Source: Edaphocola aurantiacus
GTDB taxonomy: Bacteria > Bacteroidota > Bacteroidia > Chitinophagales > Chitinophagaceae
Length of the DNA stretch: 64,000 nt
Assembly (NCBI RefSeq): GCF_019797745.1
Contig: NZ_VOSI01000002.1
Location: 1-64,000, forward strand
Direction: 5' to 3'
Under the pieces are notes generated by a model. That model saw only the letters and a program-made list of their open reading frames with translations, was not told where the DNA came from and made no database searches. Both the position numbers and the translations under genes were made by a program. Positions 6,538 through 15,364 of this stretch are shown piece after piece (position 1 is the first letter of the stretch; each line of letters opens with the position of its first letter).

Positions 6538-9500
6538 TTATCGTAATAAGGTAATATCTCCTTTGTATGTTTTCTTCTCTTTATTAGGCAGTTCTACTAT
6601 AATTATATACTGATACACACCCTGGTCACAGGCTTTCCCGTTATAATTACCATCCCAGCCGCTCATCGGGTCAATGGTTGTAAACACCTGCTGACCGTAG
6701 CGGTTATAGATCTCGAACCGCAGCAGCTTCTGAAACTGTGCATTGGTCAGCCCAAAGACATCGTTGCGGCCATCGCCATTAGGAGTAAAGGCATTAGGCA
6801 TAATAGGGTCCTGAGGGTAGCGTACATCTATAAAGATATCTGCGGTATCCTTACAGCCATAAGCATCTACACCCACCACCGTATACGTCTTGGGCTCGAT
6901 AACCGGGTAGGTAGTCGGGCTCTGCTCTCTGAAATCGTGAAATGCCCCCAGCGGATACCAGGTATAGAACACAGCCCCTTGTGCCGACATGGTGATCTCC
7001 TTACCATAATCGACCAGTGTGCCGCTAGGCGGGGTGATGCCAAATAGCGGTGTTGGTGCCCTGAACTCTACCGTAAGCTGTTTTGTAGTGGTACAATGTG
7101 CTTTAGGACTGCTTGCCGAGAAAGTATAATGGTATACCCCCACAGGCATCCAGACATAGTTGGTGGCAATATTGGCCGCCCTAAGACCTGTAACAGGTGT
7201 CCAGTTATAGATATAATTAATGGTATCTGGCAGTACCTGTACCGGTATCATAAGACTGTCCTGACCGCAGGCGGCAGTATCGTCTGTCATTATAATCTGC
7301 GGATATGGCTCTGTAACTGCATGAAAGGTAATGCTTCTTGGCGGGCAGGTAGCCGGTGCGCCGGGTTGTGTAACGGTAAATACAAAGTCCTGGTTCTGGG
7401 TAATGACCGGGTTTATGGTCAGGTTGCCCAGGTTATACTGTGCCGGTGCCCAGCTGAACTGTAAGCCCGGGTCTGTAGCCCCGGTTATAGAGATCTGCGT
7501 ACCCGGACAATAGGCCGGCAGCGGGGTCGTCAGATTGGCATACAGCGCATCATATATATATATGGTATCTCTCTTTACGATATCGGTTGGGTTCAGACAG
7601 CTGCATGGCTCCAGCAGATCGATGATCAGCATCTTGGTTCCATTGGCTGGCAGCAATCCTGCTACATCAATCGTACGGCTGGTCTGCATCGCGGCCAGCT
7701 GTATGGTGTCGGGCAGGAAGGTATAGTCTGTTCCGTTCACGGCCGATCCCGATTTATTAATATGCAGCACTAAAGGAGCAGTCGTATCGCCTGTGCGGGT
7801 AAAGGTGATCTTGGCAGGATTACATCCTCTTACTGTATGCTTATTTGGACTATTGGCCCCGCCACCCGTAGTCACCGTCATATCGACCGGTATACCGGTT
7901 TCATACTGTATCTTAAAGGTTACATTATCATTGACATACCCGTTAAGCTTGGTGGGGGAGTAAGCACTCGCAGTGGTTGGAAAATTGGGAGCACCGGTAC
8001 ATACAGCCTGGTAGAAAATCCCTTTCGGGTCAATGCGGCAGACACCAGAGTGAAAGTGCTCACTGTTCGGATCTCCGAAATAGCTGGCAAATTTAAGCCC
8101 GGCAAAATTATCCCGGAACACGGCCATGTAAAATGGCTTGGGACTGGTATCTATAGCATTGGTCGTAACCGGCATACCGGTTTGTTTCAAAGACCAGGTA
8201 AATGTAGACACTGCAATGTTGCCGCACTTATCTACAATCAGGGAAGAAGGATAGATGTCGCCCATAAATCCTGTTCTGAGTCCGGTACGGGTCGATGCTA
8301 TGGAGGCCGTAAGTGCAGGGGTCAATTTATCAATAAACACCAGTCCGTTAGCGACCAGCCCCTGTGCTGCGGTATTGGTTACCGGGTAATTGCCCTGGCT
8401 ATTGCCCGCCACATATACGTTATGACTACAGTCAAAGGCTACCCTAAGTGCATAATCGGTCGTATCGGTTCCTATATAACTGGAAGCCAGTATACCTGGA
8501 TTATTATTATTAATAACGGTCACAAATCCATCTAAACGGCCACCGGGTCTTGTGGGCTTGTATGCCCCAAACGATACCGGGTAGTTGCCGGATATGGTGC
8601 TGCCAACAATCGCTATACGGTCTGCATTAGGGTCGTACTCTACAGCACAGGCTCCGTCCCAGGCACTACCGCCAATGTAGGAACTATATTGCAGGGTTGT
8701 CAATGAAGGATTGAGGCGGGAGATGATTGCATCATGCCCTCCGCCTAAAGTATTCTGAATGGCACCGGGTGTGGTCGGAAAATCTGTGGACCCTGAATTA
8801 CTGGTAATCCAGATATTGTCCTGGTTATCAAAAGCCAGATCAACCGTACTCTGTCCATAGTTGCCGGGAGCATATGGTGCAAAATAGATCGTGTTCATGT
8901 AATAAGCTTCCGGCCCCGTACCGCCCAGGTAGGTACAACCCACAAGTGCCGATCCGGCAGCGTTGAACTTCACTACATACATATCAGAAGTCCCCTTAAG
9001 GCTGGGCTGGTACGCTCCGGCCGTAACCGGCAGTGTCGTCGTCTCGGTATAGCCGGTCATGACAAGCTCCTGATTATTCGTAACCCGCAAACTACTTGGG
9101 AGTATTCTGCCGAAACTGCCTCCGAAATAAGTGGAGTACACAAGGGCCGTACCGTTGGCATTATATTTATTGATGCCGATACTAAATGTACTGGGCACTG
9201 TGGTCTGGTAGGCACCGGTTGTGGTAGGCCAGCCCCAGGCAAATACGGTCGCTGAAGTGTAGGCATTACCCGCTGTGTCATAAGTAGCCCCGTAAGCATT
9301 TACGCCTCCTTCAAACGGGTTTCCGTTATTATGTCCGCTGTAGGTGGCAAATACAACAGAAGGGTCTATGATCAGTTCATAGGCTTTATTATATCCCTTA
9401 GGGAAATAGTAAGAGAGTACTCCTTCTTTGAAGCGGTAAGCAGAAGGGACCATTATCTTCTTCCCATCAATCACCTGGTAACAAACGGGAGCCTGCTCCA

Positions 9501-10131
9501 CTACTTTGTTTACAGTCGTGGTAATTGCTAAAGACCCATCCCGCAATAAAGCCGGCTGTACCCCATCGAATGACAAGGCAATCTGCTGCGGGTCTGCACC
9601 GGGATGCACAATAAAATCGTACTTCAGGTTATCGCCCGAAGCACCATATATTTTAAAATCAACACCATTATAAATATCATGCTGCCATACAGCGCCATAC
9701 AGCCCTACATTTCCTGCCCATTTCTTCGGATCATTACCGATGAAGTAGTTATGATACGCCTGCTTCTTGTCTGCCGTTGTGTAGGTAACACCAGGATTGC
9801 TGCCTACAAAGTTTACGTTATAGGCATGTCCATGAAGCACAGGCTCTTCAGCGTCTTCAGATGTTTTTGCATCATGTATTTTCCGGATATCTTCTTTGCT
9901 GACGAAGTTGTATACCAGTCCATGATCGGTAAGAAACAGTACGCCATTGTCGCTCAAGCTGGCTTTGTACTTTGCTTCGGCAGTCCATTGTCCTTTGTTT
10001 TCTGCAAAGGTCATTTGCTGCACCTGGTGTTCGTGCGGTGCGCTTCCGGTGGGTGATCCGGGAGGAGGCGTTGCCCAGCCGGTGACCGCACCGAACCCGG
10101 TCAGTCCGGCCAATAGCCATAATTTGCCCAT
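6538..10131 (-). CDS. Secreted SBBP-repeat protein with T9SS type B sorting domain
   Basis: The 1197-residue protein has a signal peptide (about residues 1-20). An N-terminal region (about 40-270) with FAENKGQW and YHNYFIGNDPKKWAGNV resembles the DUF7948 domain that precedes SBBP repeats. Residues of about 270-740 hold repeated blades of the kind YSTYFGG, CTYLGGTG and YSSYIGGSAWDG, as in SBBP beta-propellers. The C-terminal half contains a Calx-beta-like segment (SGSAVNGTDYTFLP), Ig/PKD-like domains, and ends with the gliding-motility-associated type B sorting domain: MPNAFTPNGDGRNDVFG and YNRYGQQVF. It should be exported through the SprA-containing T9SS and act at the surface or outside. Its last 430 or so residues closely parallel the neighbouring protein at 10388. 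A binding ligand cannot be inferred. Confidence 0.88.
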   Translation of the reverse strand: MGKLWLLAGLTGFGAVTGWATPPPGSPTGSAPHEHQVQQMTFAENKGQWTAEAKYKASLSDNGVLFLTDHGLVYNFVSKEDIRKIHDAKTSEDAEEPVLHGHAYNVNFVGSNPGVTYTTADKKQAYHNYFIGNDPKKWAGNVGLYGAVWQHDIYNGVDFKIYGASGDNLKYDFIVHPGADPQQIALSFDGVQPALLRDGSLAITTTVNKVVEQAPVCYQVIDGKKIMVPSAYRFKEGVLSYYFPKGYNKAYELIIDPSVVFATYSGHNNGNPFEGGVNAYGATYDTAGNAYTSATVFAWGWPTTTGAYQTTVPSTFSIGINKYNANGTALVYSTYFGGSFGRILPSSLRVTNNQELVMTGYTETTTLPVTAGAYQPSLKGTSDMYVVKFNAAGSALVGCTYLGGTGPEAYYMNTIYFAPYAPGNYGQSTVDLAFDNQDNIWITSNSGSTDFPTTPGAIQNTLGGGHDAIISRLNPSLTTLQYSSYIGGSAWDGACAVEYDPNADRIAIVGSTISGNYPVSFGAYKPTRPGGRLDGFVTVINNNNPGILASSYIGTDTTDYALRVAFDCSHNVYVAGNSQGNYPVTNTAAQGLVANGLVFIDKLTPALTASIASTRTGLRTGFMGDIYPSSLIVDKCGNIAVSTFTWSLKQTGMPVTTNAIDTSPKPFYMAVFRDNFAGLKFASYFGDPNSEHFHSGVCRIDPKGIFYQAVCTGAPNFPTTASAYSPTKLNGYVNDNVTFKIQYETGIPVDMTVTTGGGANSPNKHTVRGCNPAKITFTRTGDTTAPLVLHINKSGSAVNGTDYTFLPDTIQLAAMQTSRTIDVAGLLPANGTKMLIIDLLEPCSCLNPTDIVKRDTIYIYDALYANLTTPLPAYCPGTQISITGATDPGLQFSWAPAQYNLGNLTINPVITQNQDFVFTVTQPGAPATCPPRSITFHAVTEPYPQIIMTDDTAACGQDSLMIPVQVLPDTINYIYNWTPVTGLRAANIATNYVWMPVGVYHYTFSASSPKAHCTTTKQLTVEFRAPTPLFGITPPSGTLVDYGKEITMSAQGAVFYTWYPLGAFHDFREQSPTTYPVIEPKTYTVVGVDAYGCKDTADIFIDVRYPQDPIMPNAFTPNGDGRNDVFGLTNAQFQKLLRFEIYNRYGQQVFTTIDPMSGWDGNYNGKACDQGVYQYIIIVELPNKEKKTYKGDITLLR

Positions 10132-10167
10132 AGTGATAATTTTTTACAATTGATAAATAGGGTTACT

Positions 10168-10191
10168 CAGGACATTAGGGTAAATGTCCTG
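10168..10191. promoter_or_regulatory. 9-bp inverted repeat in the 5' leader
   Basis: CAGGACATT (10168-10176) and AATGTCCTG (10183-10191) pair around a 6-base loop, 37 bases upstream of the start codon at 10131. It could be an operator or leader hairpin; there is no T-run. Confidence 0.4.
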
Positions 10192-10303
10192 AAATGGATT
10201 ATCAACAATGGGAAATGCTGAAACTACTGTCTTATTGGGATTTGTCAGTACTCAAATTTACGGAGAATCACAAGCATTATTATCTTGTGCTACAAAAACA
10301 GTA

Positions 10304-10334
10304 CAAAAGTATGGGGTCACTGCCCTAAAACAAA
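10304..10334 (-). promoter_or_regulatory. Predicted promoter of the 1197-residue T9SS protein gene
   Basis: On the minus strand TTTG (10334-10331), a 19-base spacer and TACTTTTG (10311-10304) match the Bacteroidota consensus exactly. The -33 element overlaps the T-run of the preceding terminator. A second -7-like box TAAATTTG lies nearer the gene (10260-10253) but lacks a well-spaced -33 element. Confidence 0.6.
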
Positions 10335-10364
10335 AATCCCGGAACGCATAGCGTTCCGGGATTT
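10334..10364 (-). terminator. Intrinsic terminator, 14-bp perfect stem
   Basis: AAATCCCGGAACGC (10334-10347) pairs perfectly with 10351-10364 across ATA. It lies 24 bases downstream of the stop codon of the gene at 10388-12616, with T-rich sequence after it on the minus strand. Confidence 0.85.
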
Positions 10365-10387
10365 GATGGACAAAGTTGATATATATC

Positions 10388-12616
10388 TTATCGGAATAAG
10401 GTTACCGTTCCATTATATGTCTTAATCGTTTTGTTGGGCAACTCTACTACAATGATGTAGTTGTATACTGCCTGGTCACAACCCTTACCTTCAAATGTAC
10501 CATCCCATCCTTTCAGCGGATCTATGGTGCTGAACACTTGCTGGCCCCAGCGGTTGTAGATTTCAAAACGAAGCAGTTTCTGGAATTTCGCATTCGTCAG
10601 TCCGAATACATCGTTCTTACCATCGCCGTTCGGCGTAAAGGCATTAGGCATGATCGGATCTAAAGGATATTTTACATCAAGGAAGATCGTAGCTGTATCC
10701 TTACAACCATACTCATCAATACCCAGGACACTATAGGTTGCTGGCTCCAGCACCGGCAATGTTCTGGCTACCGGCATGTCTGGATTATAGAACTGACCCG
10801 GAGGGAACCAGGAGTACAGTACTGCTCCCTGTGCGGACATATCTACTTCCGTACCATAAGGTACTACGGTGCCGCTTTGTGGTCTTACATAACTCAGGTC
10901 AAATGGCGGACGCACATTGATATTAATATTATGAGTGGAAACGCAATGCGCCTGCGGTGTGGTCACTGTAATTGTATAAGGATAGGTGCCTGGCGGACGG
11001 AACAGGAAGTTGGTTCCGATATTGGTTGCCCTTAAGCCTGTACCCGGCGACCAGTTATACAGATAATTGACAGAATCGGGGTATACAGACACCGGTATGA
11101 CTGCCGAATCCTGGCCACAGACGATGGTATCGCTTGGTGCTGATATAATAGGATACTGCTCTACCAATGCATGGTATGTCTTACGTCTCGGAGGACAGGT
11201 TGCCGGTGCTCCCGGTTGTGTAACGGTTATCGTAAAATCTCTTGTTGTCAGTAACGTAGGGGTTATGGTAAGGCTACCGGTATTGTACTGCACCGGCATC
11301 CAGCTGAAGCTCAGACTAGGATCTGTTTCTGCTGTGATAGAAATCGTCGTGTTGGGACATACAGCCTGCTCTGGTGTAAGAATATTTACATACAAAGAGT
11401 CCAGAATATATACCGTATCTCTTTTCAGAATAGGAATAATAGAAGCGCCTGCTGCTACTGAATCGGGATGTAATACACCAATGATTACATATTTATTGCT
11501 ACCCAGTGGTGGTAACAGACCCTGAATATGCAGATCAACTGTGCTGGAACCTCCTGGCACTACCAGTGTAGGTGCAATAAAAGCATAGTCGGTACCATTA
11601 ACTGCTGTACCGCTCACCTGCAGGTGGAAGGTAAATGGTTGTAAGGTATCACAACCTAATCTTTTATAACGGATTACAGCCGGGTTACAACCTCTTACGG
11701 TATGCAGCTTATTAGAACCGCCACCACCACCGGTTATATTTTCGGTTTGTACCGGTGTACTCATCAGGCTTCCTGCTTTCAGGAATACCCCTGAGTTCAG
11801 CGCACCATCTACTGCATCAGCAATCGCTAATTTCAGGTGGTAGGTCTGACAAGGAATTACGTCCTGTATTGCAGTCAACACGGTAGTCATACCGTCAAAA
11901 ACAATATTCGGGTTTGCAGTTGGAATAAGGTTATCTACATAATAGGCGGTAAAAGGAGAGCCTGGTGCAATAGCATTACATGTGGCTATATTACCATTGA
12001 TACCTGCACCCGGATTTACGGTATTGATCGCGATCGGCACATTGGTACCCGGCACCAGGGCTATATTTCTTTTGGTCGGAATAGCTGGAATATTGGATAC
12101 AATACCCGGGCCGGAAATCAGGAATGCAAATACATCATTAAAGGATGAACAGGCATATTCCGGATACTCTTCCGAACCAAATACATACTGAAAGCGCACC
12201 GTATCGCCCGAAGGAATAAAGTCAAACTCCAGCACGCAGGCATTGTTGGTAGCCGAGCCATTGATAATAGAGGTCAGGTCGCCATCGCCCGGAGTGTTAC
12301 CACCCGTATAACTCATGCCCTGTGTCGCAATAGCATCTACACCTACGGTAAACGTTGCCGTATTGGTCTTTGCAGAACCGGTTGTGAGTATGATACCGCT
12401 ATCTATACCCAGATTACTGGTTCCGGAAAAGGTACCACTACCTGTAGAGCGGCAAACCAATGTTGGATTCATTGTTACTACACCCTGTCCGACAAGCTTA
12501 TTGACGAGCTGGGTTGCGGTAACATTATCAATAACAGTTAGCTGCGCCTGACTCAGGGTGAAGCTGCAGCACAAAACTAAAAGTACACTTATGATTTTGT
12601 GTAGATATCGAATCAT
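10388..12616 (-). CDS. Choice-of-anchor L protein with T9SS type B sorting domain
   Basis: The 742-residue protein has a signal peptide (about 1-24, with VLLVLCCSFTLSQAQ). Residues of about 28-250 match the choice-of-anchor L domain: TATQLVNKLVGQGVV near the start, GIDSGIILTTGSAK, and FQYVFGSEEYPEYACSSFND. After a Gly-rich linker near residue 305 comes TVRGCNPAVIRYKRLG, a Calx-beta-like segment (SGTAVNGTDYAF), Ig/PKD-like domains and the type B sorting domain (MPNAFTPNGDGKNDVFG, YNRWGQQVF). From the linker onward it is a paralogue of the neighbour at 6538. It is expected to be secreted by the T9SS; the anchor L domain is linked to surface attachment, but the substrate is unknown. Confidence 0.88.
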   Translation of the reverse strand: MIRYLHKIISVLLVLCCSFTLSQAQLTVIDNVTATQLVNKLVGQGVVTMNPTLVCRSTGSGTFSGTSNLGIDSGIILTTGSAKTNTATFTVGVDAIATQGMSYTGGNTPGDGDLTSIINGSATNNACVLEFDFIPSGDTVRFQYVFGSEEYPEYACSSFNDVFAFLISGPGIVSNIPAIPTKRNIALVPGTNVPIAINTVNPGAGINGNIATCNAIAPGSPFTAYYVDNLIPTANPNIVFDGMTTVLTAIQDVIPCQTYHLKLAIADAVDGALNSGVFLKAGSLMSTPVQTENITGGGGGSNKLHTVRGCNPAVIRYKRLGCDTLQPFTFHLQVSGTAVNGTDYAFIAPTLVVPGGSSTVDLHIQGLLPPLGSNKYVIIGVLHPDSVAAGASIIPILKRDTVYILDSLYVNILTPEQAVCPNTTISITAETDPSLSFSWMPVQYNTGSLTITPTLLTTRDFTITVTQPGAPATCPPRRKTYHALVEQYPIISAPSDTIVCGQDSAVIPVSVYPDSVNYLYNWSPGTGLRATNIGTNFLFRPPGTYPYTITVTTPQAHCVSTHNININVRPPFDLSYVRPQSGTVVPYGTEVDMSAQGAVLYSWFPPGQFYNPDMPVARTLPVLEPATYSVLGIDEYGCKDTATIFLDVKYPLDPIMPNAFTPNGDGKNDVFGLTNAKFQKLLRFEIYNRWGQQVFSTIDPLKGWDGTFEGKGCDQAVYNYIIVVELPNKTIKTYNGTVTLFR

Positions 12617-12978
12617 AAATTATAGATGATTAGTGATTAGGTTAATTATTTAAAAGATGTTTCACATGCTACTGTTCAACATACATATAAACCAGGTAAA
12701 AAGTATAGAAGTTGCCGGCGGCCGGTGTACACAAGTAAGCAGAAGTATAATGAGTTATACCTTACAATGGTGTAAAAAAAATATAAGACAAACAAGTAAA
12801 GGTCATGATGGTTAAAGCTTATCTATAGGGTTCAAATAGGTATTTATTGAAAAAAATCTCTATAAATATAAGCAATAATTGTCATGATTACAATGATTAT
12901 TTAAAAAATAATTAACACTATAGAAAAAAATCAGGCCCTATATATAAATAACCATAACCTGTCTTTTCGTAAGTCATT
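12617..12978. other. AT-rich intergenic region without a recognised gene
   Basis: About 360 bases upstream of the choice-of-anchor L gene. I see no convincing reading frame and no clear TAnnTTTG box on the minus strand, so the promoter of that gene was not located. A weak imperfect inverted repeat (ATAATTGT...ACAATgATTAT) lies near 12875-12900. Confidence 0.4.
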
Positions 12979-13034
12979 CATTTATAATTCAATAGGGCGT
13001 ATTCTGTAGAATACGCCCTATTGAATTATAAATG
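12979..13034. terminator. 27-bp perfect inverted repeat with 2-base loop
   Basis: The arms 12979-13005 and 13008-13034 are perfectly complementary around GT; the inner stem is AATAGGGCGTATTCT. It lies 15 bases beyond the stop codon of the uridine phosphorylase gene. There is no proper T-run after it on the minus strand. It is most simply a strong terminator or 3' stabilising stem, similar in style to several others in this window. Confidence 0.65.
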
Positions 13035-13049
13035 GGGTAAAACAAGGTG

Positions 13050-13934
13050 CTATTCAATCAGCAGTGCAAGCGATTTTTCGATCATTTGCGTAACGGAACG
13101 CGATCCGTCTTTGGTAAATTCTTTTGTCTGACGATTTGCGATAATTGTATTGATGGAGAGGCAATGGTGCCCCATGATGCGCCCCAGTCCGTAAATGGCA
13201 GAGGTCTCCATCTCAAAATTGGTAATGCGGTGATCTCCGCAACGGAACCCCGCAAGGGAATCGATAAGGTGCGGCAAAGCCGGTGCCATACGGATCTGAC
13301 GACCCTGAGGTGCATAAAACCCCGGACAGGTAACGGTTATACCATGTATATATCCTTCTCTGGCTGGAAATTTGTTCAGCAGTTGAATAGAGCCTTCGGC
13401 CATATAGGGCTTGATCGCTGATGTTTCCAAACGACTGTGTTTCACAAAAGCATCTTTGATAAAGGCCACTTCTGCATTCTCACTATAATAATAGTAGTGC
13501 AGCAGATTATCCAGACCGATGCCGAAGGTGCTGACCACAAGACTATCTACCGGTATATCGGCTTGCAAAGCCCCGGAGGTTCCCATTCTGACGATTTCAA
13601 GTGTTGTATGGTCTTCTTTAGGAAGGCGTGTACCGAAGTCTACATTCACCAGGGCATCCAGTTCGTTAAGGGTAATGTCTATATTATCCGGTCCTATACC
13701 GGTCGAGACTACACTCAGGCGTTTATGCCCTATATACCCGGTATGGGTTATGAACTCCCGGTGTTCTTTTTTGTGCTCAATACGGTCAAAATACTTAGAG
13801 ATCATAGCTACCCTTCCAGGGTCTCCTACAGTAATAATGGTGTTGGCAATTTCCTCGGGATGAACATCGAGATGGTAAATACATCCTTTTTCTGTTATGA
13901 TCAGTTCCGATGCACCGATAGGGTTTCCCTGCAT
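13050..13934 (-). CDS. udp: Uridine phosphorylase-like nucleoside phosphorylase
   Basis: PNP/UDP family enzyme, expected to cleave uridine (perhaps other nucleosides) with phosphate to uracil and ribose 1-phosphate in the cytoplasm for pyrimidine salvage. The 294-residue protein shows VGDPGRVAMISKYFD near residue 36 (phosphate-binding Gly and Arg), STGIGPDNIDITLNEL near 76, RMGTSGALQADIPV near 116 and the late substrate motif FEMETSAIYGLG near 240, where the Met-Glu pair contacts ribose. Length is somewhat above E. coli Udp (253). It stands alone, bounded by a large palindrome, with its -7 box overlapping the divergent tRNA-Cys promoter. Exact substrate is inferred. Confidence 0.85.
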   Translation of the reverse strand: MQGNPIGASELIITEKGCIYHLDVHPEEIANTIITVGDPGRVAMISKYFDRIEHKKEHREFITHTGYIGHKRLSVVSTGIGPDNIDITLNELDALVNVDFGTRLPKEDHTTLEIVRMGTSGALQADIPVDSLVVSTFGIGLDNLLHYYYYSENAEVAFIKDAFVKHSRLETSAIKPYMAEGSIQLLNKFPAREGYIHGITVTCPGFYAPQGRQIRMAPALPHLIDSLAGFRCGDHRITNFEMETSAIYGLGRIMGHHCLSINTIIANRQTKEFTKDGSRSVTQMIEKSLALLIE

Positions 13935-13952
13935 AAATAATCTCTATTTTTA

Positions 13953-13984
13953 TTTGGAATTTTAAACAATCAAACTTACCTTTG
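13953..13984 (+). promoter_or_regulatory. Predicted tRNA-Cys promoter
   Basis: TTTG (13953-13956), a 20-base spacer and TACCTTTG (13977-13984) match the consensus exactly. A small leader hairpin ATCGC-gtat-GCGAT (13996-14009) precedes the tRNA. On the other strand TAAGTTTG (13978-13971), a likely -7 box for the uridine phosphorylase gene, overlaps this -7 box by two bases. Confidence 0.7.
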
Positions 13985-14016
13985 CTGTCCTCTAAATCGC
14001 GTATGCGATACGTTTT

Positions 14017-14087
14017 GGTACCGTGGCCGAGAGGTTAGGCAGAGCTCTGCAAAAGCTTGTACAGCGGTTCGAATCCGTTCGGTACCT
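14017..14087 (+). tRNA. tRNA-Cys (anticodon GCA)
   Basis: The acceptor arms GGTACCG (14017-14023) and CGGTACC (14080-14086) pair fully. The anticodon stem GAGCT/AGCTT encloses the loop CTGCAAA with anticodon GCA at 14049-14051. The T arm contains GGTTCGAATCC. The discriminator base is T (U), typical for tRNA-Cys. CCA is not encoded. Confidence 0.93.
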
Positions 14088-14098
14088 CACAAAAATAC

Positions 14099-14137
14099 AG
14101 AAAGCATCACATAAAATAAGTGGTGCTTTCTTTTTTT
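14099..14137 (+). terminator. Intrinsic terminator after tRNA-Cys
   Basis: AGAAAGCATCAC (14099-14110) pairs with GTGGTGCTTTCT (14120-14131) with one G-U pair and is followed by further T residues. Confidence 0.85.
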
Positions 14138-14176
14138 ATTTCTTAATTTTGATAGGATTGTGAACCTGGTGATCAG

Positions 14177-14635
14177 ATGAGTAAACAAAAACAACCTAAA
14201 GTATACATAAAGAATAAGCCTGCAACTTTTGAATATGCCATTGAAGACAGACTGGTAGCAGGTATCATGCTTACCGGATCGGAAATCAAATCGGTACGTT
14301 TGAATAAAGTAAGTTTTAACGACAGCTATTGTTTTTTTCATAAAGGCGAATTGTGGATTCGCAGTCTGCATATTGCACAATATGTAAATGCCGGGTATGT
14401 AGGCCATGACCCTACCCGCGAGCGCAAATTACTGTTGAATAAAAAGGAACTTAAAAAGTGGGCCCAGAAAATAAAGGAAAAGGGATTCACCATTGTGCCA
14501 TTATCTATGTTTATCAGCGACAACGGCTATGCCAAACTGGAGATCGGTTTGGGTAAAGGAAAGAAGCTGCATGACAAGAGAGACAGCATAAAAGCCAGAG
14601 ATGCAGAACGTAGTCTTAAGAATAAGGATTGGTAA
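14177..14635 (+). CDS. smpB: SsrA-binding protein SmpB
   Basis: SmpB binds tmRNA and delivers it to stalled ribosomes for trans-translation. The 152-residue protein has the expected family features: KNKPATFEYAIEDRLVAGI and LTGSEIKSVRLNKVSFNDSY near the N-terminus, HDPTRERKLLLNKKEL in the middle, and a basic C-terminal tail with GKGKKLHDKRDSIKARD that threads into the mRNA channel. The ATG at 14177 sits just after the tRNA-Cys terminator, so it probably has its own promoter. tmRNA itself was not seen in the window. Confidence 0.97.
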   Translation: MSKQKQPKVYIKNKPATFEYAIEDRLVAGIMLTGSEIKSVRLNKVSFNDSYCFFHKGELWIRSLHIAQYVNAGYVGHDPTRERKLLLNKKELKKWAQKIKEKGFTIVPLSMFISDNGYAKLEIGLGKGKKLHDKRDSIKARDAERSLKNKDW

Positions 14636-14683
14636 ATTTCCTGAATTAATTGTTAAGGCATAAACATTATTCACCTATTTATT

Positions 14684-14691
14684 TATTTTTG
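14684..14691 (+). promoter_or_regulatory. Possible -7 box of the lipoprotein gene at 14790
   Basis: TATTTTTG fits TAnnTTTG; no well-spaced TTTG was found upstream. The leader would be about 90 bases. Confidence 0.4.
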
Positions 14692-14789
14692 TGCTGAAAC
14701 CATAGATTTTGATTATACAGAATTAAACCTTTTGCATATCAACACTCTAAGTATGAACAACTATTAAAAACAAATAAAAAAATAGAATT

Positions 14790-15260
14790 ATGAAAAAAAT
14801 CCGCATTATTGCTTCCGCAGCTTTATTATCGGTAACGGCTTTAGGCGCTGTTACTTTGTCTTCTTGTACTAAAGAAGATTGTGCTATTGGATACGAAGGT
14901 TCTGACTGTACTACTGAGATCAGAGAACAAATGATTGGTACATTCAATGCAACAGACGTTGACAACTCAACAGGAACTCCATATACTTATACTCCGGTAG
15001 TATCAAAAAACAACAGCGTTACTGTAGTAAACATCGCAAACTTCGGTGACTTCTTCACTAACACTGAATTAGTTACTTCTAATGTAACCAAATCAGGTAA
15101 CACTATTTCATTCAGTATCCCAGCTCAAAAACCAGATAACATTTATACTGTAACTGGTTCTGGCCAATATGACGTGAGCACTAAAAAAGTAACAATTACT
15201 TACTCTTTAGATAACGGTGTTTCTATTAAAAACTACACTGGTACCTGGACTAAACAATAA
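14790..15260 (+). CDS. Small lipoprotein with Cys-rich EGF-like start
   Basis: The 156-residue protein has a lipoprotein signal peptide ending in LSSC (lipidated Cys near residue 26). It is followed at once by TKEDCAIGYEGSDCTTE, which looks like the end of an EGF-type module often seen after the lipobox in Bacteroidota lipoproteins. The rest is Thr/Ser/Asn/Val-rich and probably a small beta-barrel or beta-sandwich (lipocalin-like), ending in YTGTWTKQ. It probably sits on the outer membrane. I do not recognise a named family. It has its own terminator. Confidence 0.75.
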   Translation: MKKIRIIASAALLSVTALGAVTLSSCTKEDCAIGYEGSDCTTEIREQMIGTFNATDVDNSTGTPYTYTPVVSKNNSVTVVNIANFGDFFTNTELVTSNVTKSGNTISFSIPAQKPDNIYTVTGSGQYDVSTKKVTITYSLDNGVSIKNYTGTWTKQ

Positions 15261-15279
15261 TCCGTAATACCAATTAAGT

Positions 15280-15323
15280 TACATAAAGAAGCCTCAGGAA
15301 ATTTCCTGAGGCTTCTTTATGTA
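15280..15323. terminator. Bidirectional terminator, 22-bp perfect palindrome
   Basis: The arms 15280-15301 and 15302-15323 are perfect complements with no loop (core GCCTCAGGAAATTTCCTGAG). It lies between two convergent lipoprotein genes. Confidence 0.8.
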
Positions 15324-15364
15324 TACATGTTCGCGGGATCTTCATCTGCGAACATATTAGGTTC

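Noticed and set aside
7837-8535. Plus-strand open frames opposite the T9SS protein gene
   Set aside because: Antisense to a strongly supported gene with signal peptide and sorting domain; no family motifs.
12979-13034. Phage or plasmid attachment site
   Set aside because: A long palindrome alone is not an att site; there is no integrase and no second copy in the window.
14640-14789. tmRNA next to smpB
   Set aside because: No tRNA-like ends or tag sequence could be seen here; only an AT-rich stretch with a possible -7 box.
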